Shown here piece after piece: positions 1 through 6,196 of a stretch of 64,000 nt of DNA. A model generated the notes under the pieces. The model was not told the origin of the DNA. It did no database searches and saw nothing but the letters and a program-made list of their open reading frames with translations. The stretch lies in the NCBI RefSeq assembly GCF_039535785.1, contig NZ_BAAAXV010000009.1, positions 1,302,001 through 1,366,000 of the forward strand, given 5' to 3'. Origin of the DNA: Nonomuraea helvata. Lineage in GTDB: Bacteria; Actinomycetota; Actinomycetes; Streptosporangiales; Streptosporangiaceae. Each line of letters opens with the position of its first letter. Positions within the stretch are counted from its first letter, which is position 1. The position numbers were made by a program, and so were the translations under genes.

Positions 1-960
1 GTACTTGGCGATGTAGGCGGCCACAGCCTGTTCTGACAGCTCCCCATCGAGTTCCCCGGTGCGGATGGCTTTGACATCGATTTGGCGGCCCCAGACCAGC
101 TCTCGCGTGTCCTGACCGAGATCGGGAGCCTTGACCGCGACGGCAGCGGCGGCCGAGCGGATCGCGCCGTCAAGTAGATCGAGGGTTGCCCAGGATGGTG
201 GCTCGACCACGTTGGCGGGATCATCGGTGCGGCCATCCAGGCGGATCACTGCGTGGAAGTGGACGATCCCGCGGGCTTGGTATTCGGCGACCTTGGCGAA
301 GGAGACCCGGACGGCCTTGTTGAACGCGGTTTGGGTCTGGCCTGCGGCGGCGGCCAGGTGGCGGCGCAGGTAGATGGTGAAGCGGCGCCACAGATCGCCC
401 GCATGGGCGTTCCACAGCACGTGTCCGATGTAGTCGTAGGACTTCGGGTCGAGCGGTTGGCCGAGCCGTGTGTCGTCGGCCTTGTGCCGCTCGAAACACG
501 CCGGACCGGAGCGGCGAGGATGGCAGACGCGCCGCACGCCGTTCTTGTCCGGTCCGCGGTGCACCGGTCCGAACGAGGGGGCGGTCAGCGTGGCGAACAC
601 CCGCGGGTGGGCGCGCACGCTGGCCGGCACGCCCTTCTCCTGTCCGAGTAGTCCGGCACGGATCAGGTGGAAGGTGTCACGCCGGTACAGCTCAGCGCAC
701 GAGGGGCAGCGTGAGGCACGCCGGTTGCCGCAGCGGATCAGCAGGTGGCCGTGCGGTTCGCCGGTTGTGCTGTAGCTCGACAGGACGTAGCCGGTTGCGG
801 CGTCAAGGGTCATGGTTTCGCCGACCAGGCGCACCGGCTCGGCGCAGCCGCCCACGCGCTGTACTTGCTCGAACCAACGCGAGAGGTCTTTGCCGGAGCG
901 TCGGGCCAGATCGCGGACGACTGGCCCGACCAGCTCGGCGAGCGGTGCGGGGACGCTCAC
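1..960 (-). CDS. RepSA-like rolling-circle replication initiator of an AICE (partial, C-terminus beyond window)
   Basis: Replication initiator of the integrated element. The frame is open from a GTG at 960 to base 1 (320 codons), so the C-terminus is missing. Motifs of HUH-type initiators appear in order: FATLTAPS near residue 122, the metal-binding HFH at 234-236, and YIAKY at the window edge, which should hold the catalytic tyrosine. A cysteine cluster (CGNRRASRCPSC) lies near residues 76-87. The GTG overlaps the stop of a 16-codon leader ORF by four bases (GTGA), and a TAA lies 63 bases upstream in the same frame, so initiation cannot be much earlier. In pSAM2-type elements RepSA nicks the origin to make the circular form used for transfer. 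Family assignment is firm; substrate origin is not visible. Confidence 0.9.
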   Translation of the reverse strand, partial: MSVPAPLAELVGPVVRDLARRSGKDLSRWFEQVQRVGGCAEPVRLVGETMTLDAATGYVLSSYSTTGEPHGHLLIRCGNRRASRCPSCAELYRRDTFHLIRAGLLGQEKGVPASVRAHPRVFATLTAPSFGPVHRGPDKNGVRRVCHPRRSGPACFERHKADDTRLGQPLDPKSYDYIGHVLWNAHAGDLWRRFTIYLRRHLAAAAGQTQTAFNKAVRVSFAKVAEYQARGIVHFHAVIRLDGRTDDPANVVEPPSWATLDLLDGAIRSAAAAVAVKAPDLGQDTRELVWGRQIDVKAIRTGELDGELSEQAVAAYIAKY

Positions 961-1007
961 CCGCCGCTCCCTTCGTATGCGCGGCGGGACGTGGAAGCAG
1001 CGTTCAC
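957..1007 (-). CDS. 16-codon leader ORF translationally coupled to rep
   Basis: A GTG at 1007 is preceded by a strong ribosome-binding site (AAGGAGGG, 1014-1021), yet its frame closes after 16 codons. Its TGA overlaps the GTG of rep (GTGA, 960-957), and its own GTG overlaps the stop of the 79-codon gene upstream. The strong site therefore serves this short ORF, while rep itself has only a modest site (GGGAGCGG). I infer a leader peptide that couples or throttles rep translation. The alternative is a frameshift that once joined this start to rep. Confidence 0.4.
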   Translation of the reverse strand: MNAASTSRRAYEGSGG

Positions 1008-1243
1008 CGTTGGTCCCTCCTTACCTCGACGATCTCGATGTGAGTCCGACATGCCGGACATTGCCGGTCGGCGGGAAGGCGCTCCCCGCAGGCGATCAGG
1101 CGACGGCGGCCGTTGGCCTTGACCTCGACTGGCCTCTCACAGGGCCCGCTGTCGGCGGCCGTGACGCGGCGATCCACACTCCAGGGGTTGTCCGTAACGC
1201 CATCGGCGTAGGTTTCGGTCACGACGACCCGGTAGCGGGTCAC
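1004..1243 (-). CDS. Small cysteine-containing protein (79 aa) of the pre-rep operon
   Basis: A 79-residue protein with GTG start overlapping the stop of the gene before it (GTGA at 1243-1240) and a stop overlapping the leader ORF. The N-terminal part reads like a small beta-rich domain (TRYRVVVTETY). The C-terminal part has CGERLPADRQCPACRTH, that is C-x9-C-x2-C-x2-H, a plausible zinc site. An extra Cys lies near residue 35. It lacks the CxxCxGxG signature of its upstream neighbours but is translated in the same chain. Function unknown; membership of the operon is inferred from the overlaps. Confidence 0.65.
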   Translation of the reverse strand: MTRYRVVVTETYADGVTDNPWSVDRRVTAADSGPCERPVEVKANGRRRLIACGERLPADRQCPACRTHIEIVEVRRDQR

Positions 1244-1386
1244 CGTTGCGCCTCCAGCTGGCCGGTTCCGCCGCAGTCATCGCAGGGCCGGTAGCCCCTG
1301 ATGGCTCGCCGGTCGAAGACCGAGGAGACGAGCCATCCCTGGCCCCAGCAGCGTCCGCATTCGCGTGTGGTCTTCGTCGAGTTCAC
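1240..1386 (-). CDS. Mini zinc protein with two CxxCxGxG motifs (48 aa)
   Basis: A 48-residue protein starting at a GTG that overlaps the previous stop (GTGA, 1386-1383). It contains CGRCWGQG and CDDCGGTG separated by about 20 residues. CxxCxGxG is the signature repeat of the DnaJ/Hsp40 cysteine-rich domain, where two such motifs together bind one zinc ion. There is no J domain and no other domain. A longer frame back to 1512 exists, but the GTG is favoured by the overlap and by the gene upstream occupying that stretch. Function unknown; one member of an array of related mini proteins between here and 3337. Confidence 0.7.
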   Translation of the reverse strand: MNSTKTTRECGRCWGQGWLVSSVFDRRAIRGYRPCDDCGGTGQLEAQR

Positions 1387-1538
1387 CGTCCCGCTACCTC
1401 TCCCGGGCGTAGATCGTCCAGGCAGAGGCGGCCAGTGCCCTTGCAGCGCGGGCACTGGCGGACCTCGACCTTGCCGCGAGATCGGCCCGAGCCTCCGCAG
1501 CGGGTACAGCACATGCTGGTGGGCTGGTTGTGCTGCAT
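1383..1538 (-). CDS. Mini zinc protein with two CxxCxGxG motifs (51 aa)
   Basis: A 51-residue protein with ATG at 1538 behind an excellent ribosome-binding site (AAAGGAGG, 8 bases upstream). It carries CTRCGGSG and CPRCKGTG, a DnaJ-type pair expected to bind one zinc ion, followed by an acidic tail. It is the first gene of an overlapping chain (this gene, the 48-aa zinc protein, the 79-aa protein, the leader and rep), so a promoter for rep may lie in the 125-base gap upstream. The start region GGTTTCCAGTATG resembles the start region of the membrane gene at 6727. Function unknown. Confidence 0.75.
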   Translation of the reverse strand: MQHNQPTSMCCTRCGGSGRSRGKVEVRQCPRCKGTGRLCLDDLRPGEVAGR

Positions 1539-1663
1539 ACTGGAAACCTCCTTTGCTTGATTGCCAGGTGAAGGAAGCGCGCCCTACGGGATGGCACGAG
1601 GCCGGTCAAGCTGAGCCGTTCCGTGGGCGCGCACCGACAAGGTGAATCGTTCGGTAGCCGCCG

Positions 1664-1831
1664 CTAAGACTCGCGAATGGCGGCGGTGACCTCTTCGTTG
1701 GACGAATTCCGGTACGCCGCGCTCAGCACCGCGTGACAGCGCGCTTGCTCTTTCCGTGTGCCGGTCCTCAGGGCTTTATCCAGCTCACGTGTAGCGGCCT
1801 TAAGTTTCTCTACCTGAGATCTCCGAATCAT
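1664..1831 (-). CDS. Small charged helical protein (55 aa)
   Basis: A 55-residue protein with ATG at 1831 and ribosome-binding site GGGGAGG five bases upstream. It is rich in Lys, Arg, Glu and Ala (for example QVEKLKAATRELDKALRTG) and is probably two helices. Only one Cys is present, so unlike most neighbours it has no zinc motif. It sits in the middle of the array of mini zinc proteins. I do not recognise a family. It could be a small DNA-binding or antitoxin-like protein, but nothing in the sequence proves this. Confidence 0.6.
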   Translation of the reverse strand: MIRRSQVEKLKAATRELDKALRTGTRKEQARCHAVLSAAYRNSSNEEVTAAIRES

Positions 1832-1863
1832 GTTCCTCCCCTTGCTCTTCCGGTTGCGAGAGA

Positions 1864-2022
1864 TCAGTCGAAGCTGACCCAGAACGAGTAACGGCAGTTA
1901 GGGCAGCCGACTTGCAAGCCGCCCTCGCCCAACAGCAGCGAGTCGAAGCGTGCGAGTCGAGTTTCGTAGCGGCAGTCAGGGCAGCTCACGCGCCTGTTGT
2001 TTACCTCTGCAATGCGTGACAT
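1864..2022 (-). CDS. Mini zinc-ribbon-like protein (52 aa)
   Basis: ATG at 2022 with GAGG eight bases upstream; a frame extension to 2070 is possible but has no better signal. The 52-residue product has CPDC and CPNC, 27 residues apart, each followed by RY, so it looks like a zinc ribbon made of two knuckles. Its glycines are placed differently from the CxxCxGxG type, so it is a related but distinct variant. Its ribosome-binding site overlaps the stop of the previous gene. Function unknown. Confidence 0.65.
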   Translation of the reverse strand: MSRIAEVNNRRVSCPDCRYETRLARFDSLLLGEGGLQVGCPNCRYSFWVSFD

Positions 2023-2032
2023 CTGATGGACC

Positions 2033-2203
2033 TCAACACGCCCAACATTGAGAGGCGTGCCGGTTTGCATATTTGCTGAGGCTAAAACCTTTGCCGCCGC
2101 ACCCGTCGCATCCCCACGGGCCGTAGGGTGCGGATTTGCTGTCGAGTTTCCACACCACGGTGCTTCCGCCAGCGGTGCGGTATGTAATCAGCTCCTTCAT
2201 CAT
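2033..2203 (-). CDS. Mini zinc protein, CDGCGGKG plus C-terminal CWAC (56 aa)
   Basis: Two consecutive ATG codons (2203 and 2200) follow a GGGAGG site; the second has the better spacing. The product has one DnaJ-type motif, CDGCGGKG, and ends in QCWAC, so four cysteines can form one zinc site with the last ligand as the final residue. A 30-residue N-terminal segment (beginning with KELITYRTAGG) precedes the first knuckle. It lies 16 bases downstream of the 34-aa gene and 10 bases upstream of the 52-aa gene. Confidence 0.65.
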   Translation of the reverse strand: MMKELITYRTAGGSTVVWKLDSKSAPYGPWGCDGCGGKGFSLSKYANRHASQCWAC

Positions 2204-2219
2204 GCCTCCCTTCACTTTC

Positions 2220-2324
2220 TTAGTGATCGCACTTTGGACATGTTCTTGTGCGCACGTACAGGTAGCCCTTGCATATCGAGCACCGTGGCGCAGGTTGACG
2301 CGGGGGCAGCCTTCTTCTGCTCAT
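2220..2324 (-). CDS. Tiny zinc-knuckle protein (34 aa)
   Basis: ATG at 2324 with a G-rich site (GGACGGGGGG) upstream. The 34-residue product is basic at its N-terminus (SRRRLPPRQPAPR) and carries CSICKGYL and CPKCDH, a compact four-Cys zinc knuckle that ends in Asp-His. The cysteine pattern and the position between other such genes support it as real, although it is below the size usually annotated. Function unknown; a nucleic-acid contact is suggested by the Arg-rich head. Confidence 0.55.
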   Translation of the reverse strand: MSRRRLPPRQPAPRCSICKGYLYVRTRTCPKCDH

Positions 2325-2338
2325 GTGGCCCCCCGTCC

Positions 2339-2473
2339 TCAGTTGTGGTTGTCGATTCCGGTGCCGTTGCAATCCCGGCACGAGCGGCTTTCCGAATCGA
2401 TGCCGGTACCGTTACACGTGCAGCACGCATACGACGACAGCGGAATGAAACGCCTTCTTCTCATGACTGTCAC
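2339..2473 (-). CDS. Mini zinc protein with two CxxCxGxG motifs (44 aa)
   Basis: GTG at 2473 overlaps the stop of the 29-aa gene (GTGA, 2473-2470); an internal ATG nine bases later is an alternative start. The 44-residue product has an Arg-rich N-terminus (RRRRF) and two nearly identical repeats, CTCNGTGID and CRDCNGTGID, only nine residues apart. The short spacing and the exact repeat of NGTGID suggest internal duplication of a single zinc knuckle. Confidence 0.7.
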   Translation of the reverse strand: MTVMRRRRFIPLSSYACCTCNGTGIDSESRSCRDCNGTGIDNHN

Positions 2474-2559
2474 AGGTCTTCCCGGACGATGAACCCGCAG
2501 TTGTCGCACACCTCGACGGTGCCGTTTTCGTAGAACGTGGTGTCTTCGTGCCTGCACAT
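2470..2559 (-). CDS. Tiny zinc-knuckle protein (29 aa)
   Basis: ATG at 2559 with a good site (GGAGGAATTTC before ATG). The product has 29 residues: CRHED near the N-terminus and CDNCGFI in the second half, a C-x2-H plus C-x2-C arrangement that could bind one zinc ion. It is the smallest member of the array, and its stop overlaps the next start (GTGA). It follows an intercistronic hairpin (2601-2625). Confidence rests on the ribosome-binding site, overlap and metal-ligand pattern, not on homology. Confidence 0.55.
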   Translation of the reverse strand: MCRHEDTTFYENGTVEVCDNCGFIVREDL

Positions 2560-2590
2560 GAAATTCCTCCGTTTCCCTTGGGGGCTGTGG

Positions 2591-2639
2591 CTTTCCGTGA
2601 GCCGCCCTCCGTTTCGGTGGGCGGCCGGACGCAAAGTCA
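2591..2639. repeat. Intercistronic hairpin repeat, copy A
   Basis: A 49-base unit with stem GCCGCCCTCC (2601-2610) and GGTGGGCGGC (2616-2625), loop GTTTC, one mismatch. Its flanks, CTTTCC(G/A)TGA on one side and CGGA(C/T)GCAA(A/G)GTCA on the other, recur at 3935-3986. It lies directly after the stop of the 53-aa zinc gene and before the 29-aa gene on the minus strand. It has no T-tract, so RNA stability, processing or attenuation is more likely than simple termination. Confidence 0.7.
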
Positions 2640-2640
2640 C

Positions 2641-2802
2641 TCACTTAGTTGGAAGAACTCCGGCGCCGTTGCAGGTTCTGCACGTTCGACCTTCATGAAC
2701 GTAGCCCTTGCCCATCTTCCATACCTTGTGCTCCAGGCGGCCAAGTCCTGCACACTTGCTGCATTCCAGCGGTGGAGTAATACGTTTGCCGAGTATTCCC
2801 AT
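2641..2802 (-). CDS. Mini zinc protein with two CxxCxGxG motifs (53 aa)
   Basis: ATG at 2802 behind GAGGAGGAAGTC. The 53-residue product has CSKCAGLG and CRTCNGAG, 27 residues apart, with a basic linker (EHKVWKMGKGYVHEGR) that would form the beta hairpin between knuckles in DnaJ-type domains. It is one of the clearest members of the array. The stop lies just before hairpin repeat copy A. Confidence 0.75.
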   Translation of the reverse strand: MGILGKRITPPLECSKCAGLGRLEHKVWKMGKGYVHEGRTCRTCNGAGVLPTK

Positions 2803-2864
2803 GACTTCCTCCTCTCTTCTGTATTGAAGTCAGCGGCCGTCATCAGTGGTGCAGTTCTTGGCCG

Positions 2865-3197
2865 TCAGCCCTTTCCCATGCATCGGCCGCACCGGATATA
2901 CGCGCCGTTTGCATAGGAGAATCCGCCCTTGCCCTTGCACCAGCGACACTCCTTCTTCTTTGTCGCAGCGTCCTTGCGGTGCTTGCCTGACATGTTCACC
3001 TCCTCGTTGCCCGAAGGCGCCTTGTGGTTTGTGTGGACTGTGCCGGTTCCAGCGCAGGCCCGGCACAGCGAGAAACGCTGCACTTTCCACCGCAGAAACC
3101 CGCGGCTTTTCACCACTGTGCGCTGGAGAAGTCTGCGGCCCTCGCACGTCCGGCATGTATCCGTCGAGAGCGTTGAACCGGGGTCGAGCGGCGCCAT
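2865..3197 (-). CDS. Four-knuckle DnaJ-type cysteine-rich protein without J domain (110 aa)
   Basis: ATG at 3197 overlaps the stop of the previous gene (TAATG). The product carries CRTCEGRR, CRACAGTG, CRWCKGKG and CGRCMGKG: four CxxC modules, three of them exact CxxCxGxG, matching the four-repeat layout of the DnaJ zinc domain. There is no J domain or substrate-binding domain. An internal ATG at 2993 has a better ribosome-binding site (GAGGAGG, five bases upstream), so the second pair of knuckles may also be made as a separate 42-residue protein. Either this is a fusion of two mini genes, or a four-knuckle ancestor that split into the two-knuckle neighbours. Confidence 0.7.
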   Translation of the reverse strand: MAPLDPGSTLSTDTCRTCEGRRLLQRTVVKSRGFLRWKVQRFSLCRACAGTGTVHTNHKAPSGNEEVNMSGKHRKDAATKKKECRWCKGKGGFSYANGAYIRCGRCMGKG

Positions 3198-3337
3198 TAA
3201 AGGCGGCCCTTCCCTTGGCAGGTGAAGCAGGTACGGCGCACCTCGATAATGAGGATCTTGCCGTTCTGAAGCTTGGACCTCATTTCGCCGATCTTGCCGA
3301 AGCCTCGGCAGGTGCGGCATTGTCCACCTCGTGCCAT
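3197..3337 (-). CDS. Mini zinc protein with two CxxCxGxG motifs (46 aa)
   Basis: ATG at 3337 with GGGAG eight bases upstream. The 46-residue product has CRTCRGFG near its start and CFTCQGKG near its end, with a basic linker of about 23 residues. It is the first gene of the zinc array in the direction of transcription, and its stop overlaps the start of the four-knuckle gene (TAATG). Upstream is a 66-base gap after the small membrane gene. Confidence 0.75.
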   Translation of the reverse strand: MARGGQCRTCRGFGKIGEMRSKLQNGKILIIEVRRTCFTCQGKGRL

Positions 3338-3403
3338 GATGATCTCCCTTCGCGTGTTGGAATCGGTGTGCGAAATCTGCCGGCATGTGCTCAGCGAGAT
3401 GTG

Positions 3404-3568
3404 TCAGGTCAAAACCGAGCCGAAGAACACCGCGAGCTGGTTAGCGCCCGACAGGACGTGTTCAAAGACGCCATTGACCGCGGCGGCGGCCTGGGCCGGA
3501 CGGCTGAACAGGTAGAAGATGGCGAACGCGATGACCGCGTAGCCGAGCCAGCGTCGGAGTCGGAACAT
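3404..3568 (-). CDS. Small membrane protein (54 aa)
   Basis: ATG at 3568, with GAGG in the stop region of the preceding gene acting as ribosome-binding site. The 54-residue product has a basic N-terminus (FRLRRW) followed by a hydrophobic segment (LGYAVIAFAIFYLF), and a second apolar stretch near the C-terminus. Conjugative AICEs usually encode several short membrane proteins (Spd type) that help spread DNA through the mycelium; placement here fits that role but homology was not established. Confidence 0.6.
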   Translation of the reverse strand: MFRLRRWLGYAVIAFAIFYLFSRPAQAAAAVNGVFEHVLSGANQLAVFFGSVLT

Positions 3569-3577
3569 CGGCCTGCC

Positions 3578-3898
3578 TCAGGCCGTGACGGCGCCGTAGT
3601 AGCTGGCGGCGGCTTCGTGGTCGCGCATGTGCTGCTCGCTGATGGCGAGCACCTCGTAGGTGAGCGGTCCGAAGTCGCGGCTGGTCTTGTAGTGCGTGCC
3701 GCCGCTCGCCTGGGAGCCGATCAGGTCGGCCACCCGGTCGACCTGGGCACGCTGCTCCTCGTCGGTGCCGACAGCGTGCAGCAGGATGGTTTCGCCGTAG
3801 CTCGGGACCGGCACCTTGGGGTTGTCGGCCAGGAAGCGCGCCAGGCTGCGCAGACCGGCGATGAACTCGGCTCGGGCGGTGGAATCAGTCGTCATCAT
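3578..3898 (-). CDS. Conserved hypothetical AICE/phage-type protein (106 aa)
   Basis: Starts at one of two adjacent ATG codons (3898 or 3895) with AAAGGA upstream. Soluble, mixed alpha/beta composition, no cysteine, no membrane segment. It begins TARAEFIAGLRSLARFLADNP and ends with a stretch that reads as a helix (HMRDHEAAASYYGAV). Proteins of this layout are common in actinobacterial mobile elements and prophages, but I know no function. The gene is preceded by hairpin repeat copy B and by the 13-base string CAAGACGAAAGGA that also precedes the gene at 6727. Confidence 0.75.
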   Translation of the reverse strand: MMTTDSTARAEFIAGLRSLARFLADNPKVPVPSYGETILLHAVGTDEEQRAQVDRVADLIGSQASGGTHYKTSRDFGPLTYEVLAISEQHMRDHEAAASYYGAVTA

Positions 3899-3934
3899 GA
3901 TCCGTTGTCCTTTCGTCTTGATATGAAGGACTGG

Positions 3935-3986
3935 CTTTCCATGAGCCGCCCACCGGGGAAGAGGTGGGCGGCCGGATGCAAGGTCA
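3935..3986. repeat. Intercistronic hairpin repeat, copy B
   Basis: Second copy of the unit at 2591-2639. The stem is perfect over 10 bp: GCCGCCCACC (3945-3954) and GGTGGGCGGC (3963-3972), loop of eight bases. The flanking bases are conserved between copies although the loops differ, so the stem and flanks are under selection or recently duplicated. On the minus strand it begins at the TGA of the membrane gene 3984-4718 and ends before the ribosome-binding site of the next gene. Confidence 0.7.
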
Positions 3987-4718
3987 GTCGTCCAAGTGGG
4001 CGATCAGGCTCGCGGCCAGCTCTGGCGCGATCTGCATGCGCGCCCGCAGCACATCCGCCGTGACCGGCCGGTCATGCTTGGCGCGATGCTCGGCAGCCAC
4101 ACGCCGGGCATAGGCCAGCAGCGCTGGCGGCGGTCCCGGCTGGGGCGCGGGTTCGCCGGCAGGCTCACTGTGAGCTGCTTCGATCTCTGGCAAGCCGGTT
4201 GCTTCGTGATCCGCCAGCCCGGCATCCTCGACGCGCTCCAGGTGGGCCTGCTGAGCCGACTCCCGCTCGGTACGTGGCTGGACCGGCATCGGGTCCTCCC
4301 GCACCAGGCCCGTCTCATCAGTGGAGTCAGGCTCATGACCTGCGCGGCGTTCCAGCATCGACATGGCGATCAGGAAGGCACCCGCTGGCGTGGCCGCCAA
4401 AATCCATCCCCACGGCGAACGGGGAGCCTCGGCCAGGTTCGCCGCCAGTGTCAGCACAATCCCGCCCGCCAGCACCAACGACGGCCACGACATCAGCCCG
4501 CGGCGGCGCCGGTTGGTGCGCTTGTCGCGCTGGATCTCCCGTGCGGCCATCACGCACACCAGGTCGATACACACCGCCACGGCCCACGAGCGCCAGCCGT
4601 GTTGTCCGTACTTCGCGGCCAGATGGCTGATGTGGTCGAATGAGCCGACCGCCGCGATCACCGCCAGGATCGTTATCGGTCCTGAGTCGGCGAGCAGGGC
4701 GCGTAGCCGTCGCAGCAT
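3984..4718 (-). CDS. DUF2637-like membrane protein of the transfer region (244 aa)
   Basis: ATG at 4718 with GGAGG nine bases upstream; a longer frame to 4841 lacks support. The N-terminal half has about four hydrophobic segments (near residues 10-28, 45-60, 80-98 and 105-120), the second within SWAVAVCIDLVCVMAAREIQRDKR, a pattern typical of DUF2637 proteins of actinomycete plasmids. The C-terminal half is acidic and proline-rich, then ends in a predicted winged-helix-like stretch (PVTADVLRARMQIAPELAASLI). Such proteins lie near traB in AICEs and may act as regulators or transfer helpers; the exact role is unknown. Confidence 0.75.
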   Translation of the reverse strand: MLRRLRALLADSGPITILAVIAAVGSFDHISHLAAKYGQHGWRSWAVAVCIDLVCVMAAREIQRDKRTNRRRRGLMSWPSLVLAGGIVLTLAANLAEAPRSPWGWILAATPAGAFLIAMSMLERRAGHEPDSTDETGLVREDPMPVQPRTERESAQQAHLERVEDAGLADHEATGLPEIEAAHSEPAGEPAPQPGPPPALLAYARRVAAEHRAKHDRPVTADVLRARMQIAPELAASLIAHLDD

Positions 4719-4740
4719 GTGCTCACACCTCCTCCCTGAG

Positions 4741-4926
4741 TCAGGTCCTTGCTTCGCAGGAACAGCTCGGCTGCTTGCACCAGCCGCTTGCATTCGCCCA
4801 GGTCGGCTCATAGATCGCCCAGCCACCCGGACGAGCACCACCGGTGTGCACCGCCCACTGATGACCGCAGCCCTTGCACGACTGCTCCAGCTCGTGCATC
4901 TGCGTCACGTCCACGCATCGCGACAT
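4741..4926 (-). CDS. Small zinc-binding-type protein (61 aa)
   Basis: ATG at 4926 with GGGAGGTGG upstream. The 61-residue product has CKGCGHQW in its first half and CKQPSCSC near its end, so at least four Cys plus His could hold zinc. It reads like the small CxxC proteins that accompany transfer genes in actinomycete elements. It lies between the DUF2637-like gene and traB. Confidence 0.65.
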   Translation of the reverse strand: MSRCVDVTQMHELEQSCKGCGHQWAVHTGGARPGGWAIYEPTWANASGWCKQPSCSCEART

Positions 4927-5017
4927 CGCCCACCTCCCTCGCGCCGTTTTCGGCATGGCTCGGGTAGGGACCTGGCGTGATCAGGGCTCACGCCTGGCCC
5001 GTAGGGTGTCGAGCCGG

Positions 5018-6196
5018 TTAGACCGGCAGGTCCTCAAGGTCAGGTTCGGTGAATTCCTCGACCTCCGACTCGTCCAACTCGCCGACGTCGATCGCAGGGC
5101 CGCCAGTCAGCAGCGACCAGGAGGGAGCCAGGTCCGCGTACCGCCCTGCGGCGGCTTCGGCCTCCTCCTCCAGCACGTGGACCGAACGGGCCAGATGCCA
5201 GCGGCTATCTGATCCCATCACCACTGCCGTGCCCGGCCGGTTGGGCTCGATCTGCCGGGCAGCCGCGACCGCGCGGCGATCCATGTCGCCCAGGCACATC
5301 TTGGCCGTCTCGTCATCGTTGACCATGTGGCAGACCCGGCCGGTCAACTGCGCACGAAGCGCCGTCACGCCCGGTCCCAGGTCCGAGCCCACCCGCTGAC
5401 CGCACACGAAGAGGTAGATGCCGAACGCCCGCCCCAGCTGCGCGATCCGCAGCAAGCGAGTGGCGACCGCCGCCACCTCCTCCTTCTCTGCTTTCGGGTC
5501 GGCCATCAGGAACAGCTCGGCCATCTCATCGACCAGCACCACGATGGGGATCGGGCGGATGGCGTCCGGCAGCCGCGGATGCCAGATGTTCTTGACCCGA
5601 TGCTGCCGGCACAGCTCCATCCGGGATCGGATGATGCTGACCAGATCGGCCAGCAGCATCGCACACTCGGCACGTTCCGTGGCCAGTGCCGACAGTCGCG
5701 CCTGGTATGGGGTGAACTCCACCCCGCCCTTCAGATCGAAGCCGACCAGCGCCACCGGTTGCGGCGCCAACCCCTTGATCAGCGCGTTGGCCAGGTTCGA
5801 CTTGCCCGACTGGGTAGCTCCCACGTTCAGCCAATGCGGCACGGTCCGAAAGTCGATGACGTACGGGTTGCCGTTGTCCAGCAGGCCCACCCGCACCCGC
5901 AGCAGACCATCCGCCGTCACCTCGAGCCCGGCCACCGTCTCCAGCGGGTCCACCAACGTCGCCGCCAACGTGACCTTGCCCGGCTGCCATGACACCAGCC
6001 GCACGCTGTGTACCCGCCACGCATGCGCCAGCTTGTCGAGCGCGTCTTCGTAATCGTCGGGCGTCTGCCCATCGTGCAGCCGTGCCGTGACCGTGAACCC
6101 GAGCGGAGTCGGCCGGATCAGGCCCAACCGGGGCGCCTTTTCGACCTGCACCCGCCGCAGTTGACGGCGCTGCTTAGTCATCATCGTCCCTCTCAC
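5018..6196 (-). CDS. FtsK/SpoIIIE-type DNA translocase, conjugal transfer protein TraB-like
   Basis: Hexameric DNA pump that moves double-stranded DNA between hyphae in pSAM2-type conjugation. Walker A is GATQSGKSN near residues 126-134 and Walker B is IVVLVDEMAEL near 215-225; DLKGG and GQRVG further support the FtsK fold. It lacks the long N-terminal membrane domain of chromosomal FtsK and is about 390 residues. A GTG at 6196 overlaps the preceding stop (GTGA), while ATG codons at 6184 and 6181 have AGAGGG upstream; either start could be used. The last 20 residues are strongly acidic. Several small membrane genes in the same operon probably assist it. Confidence 0.9.
   Translation of the reverse strand: MRGTMMTKQRRQLRRVQVEKAPRLGLIRPTPLGFTVTARLHDGQTPDDYEDALDKLAHAWRVHSVRLVSWQPGKVTLAATLVDPLETVAGLEVTADGLLRVRVGLLDNGNPYVIDFRTVPHWLNVGATQSGKSNLANALIKGLAPQPVALVGFDLKGGVEFTPYQARLSALATERAECAMLLADLVSIIRSRMELCRQHRVKNIWHPRLPDAIRPIPIVVLVDEMAELFLMADPKAEKEEVAAVATRLLRIAQLGRAFGIYLFVCGQRVGSDLGPGVTALRAQLTGRVCHMVNDDETAKMCLGDMDRRAVAAARQIEPNRPGTAVVMGSDSRWHLARSVHVLEEEAEAAAGRYADLAPSWSLLTGGPAIDVGELDESEVEEFTEPDLEDLPV

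Noticed and set aside
2212..2430. 72-codon frame on the minus strand
   Set aside because: It overlaps two small zinc genes in another frame and has no motif; the smaller genes explain the region better.
2846..4063. 405-codon open frame on the plus strand across the zinc array
   Set aside because: It is antisense to at least five small genes that each have ribosome-binding sites and conserved Cys/Gly motifs; it has low-complexity composition and no recognisable domain.
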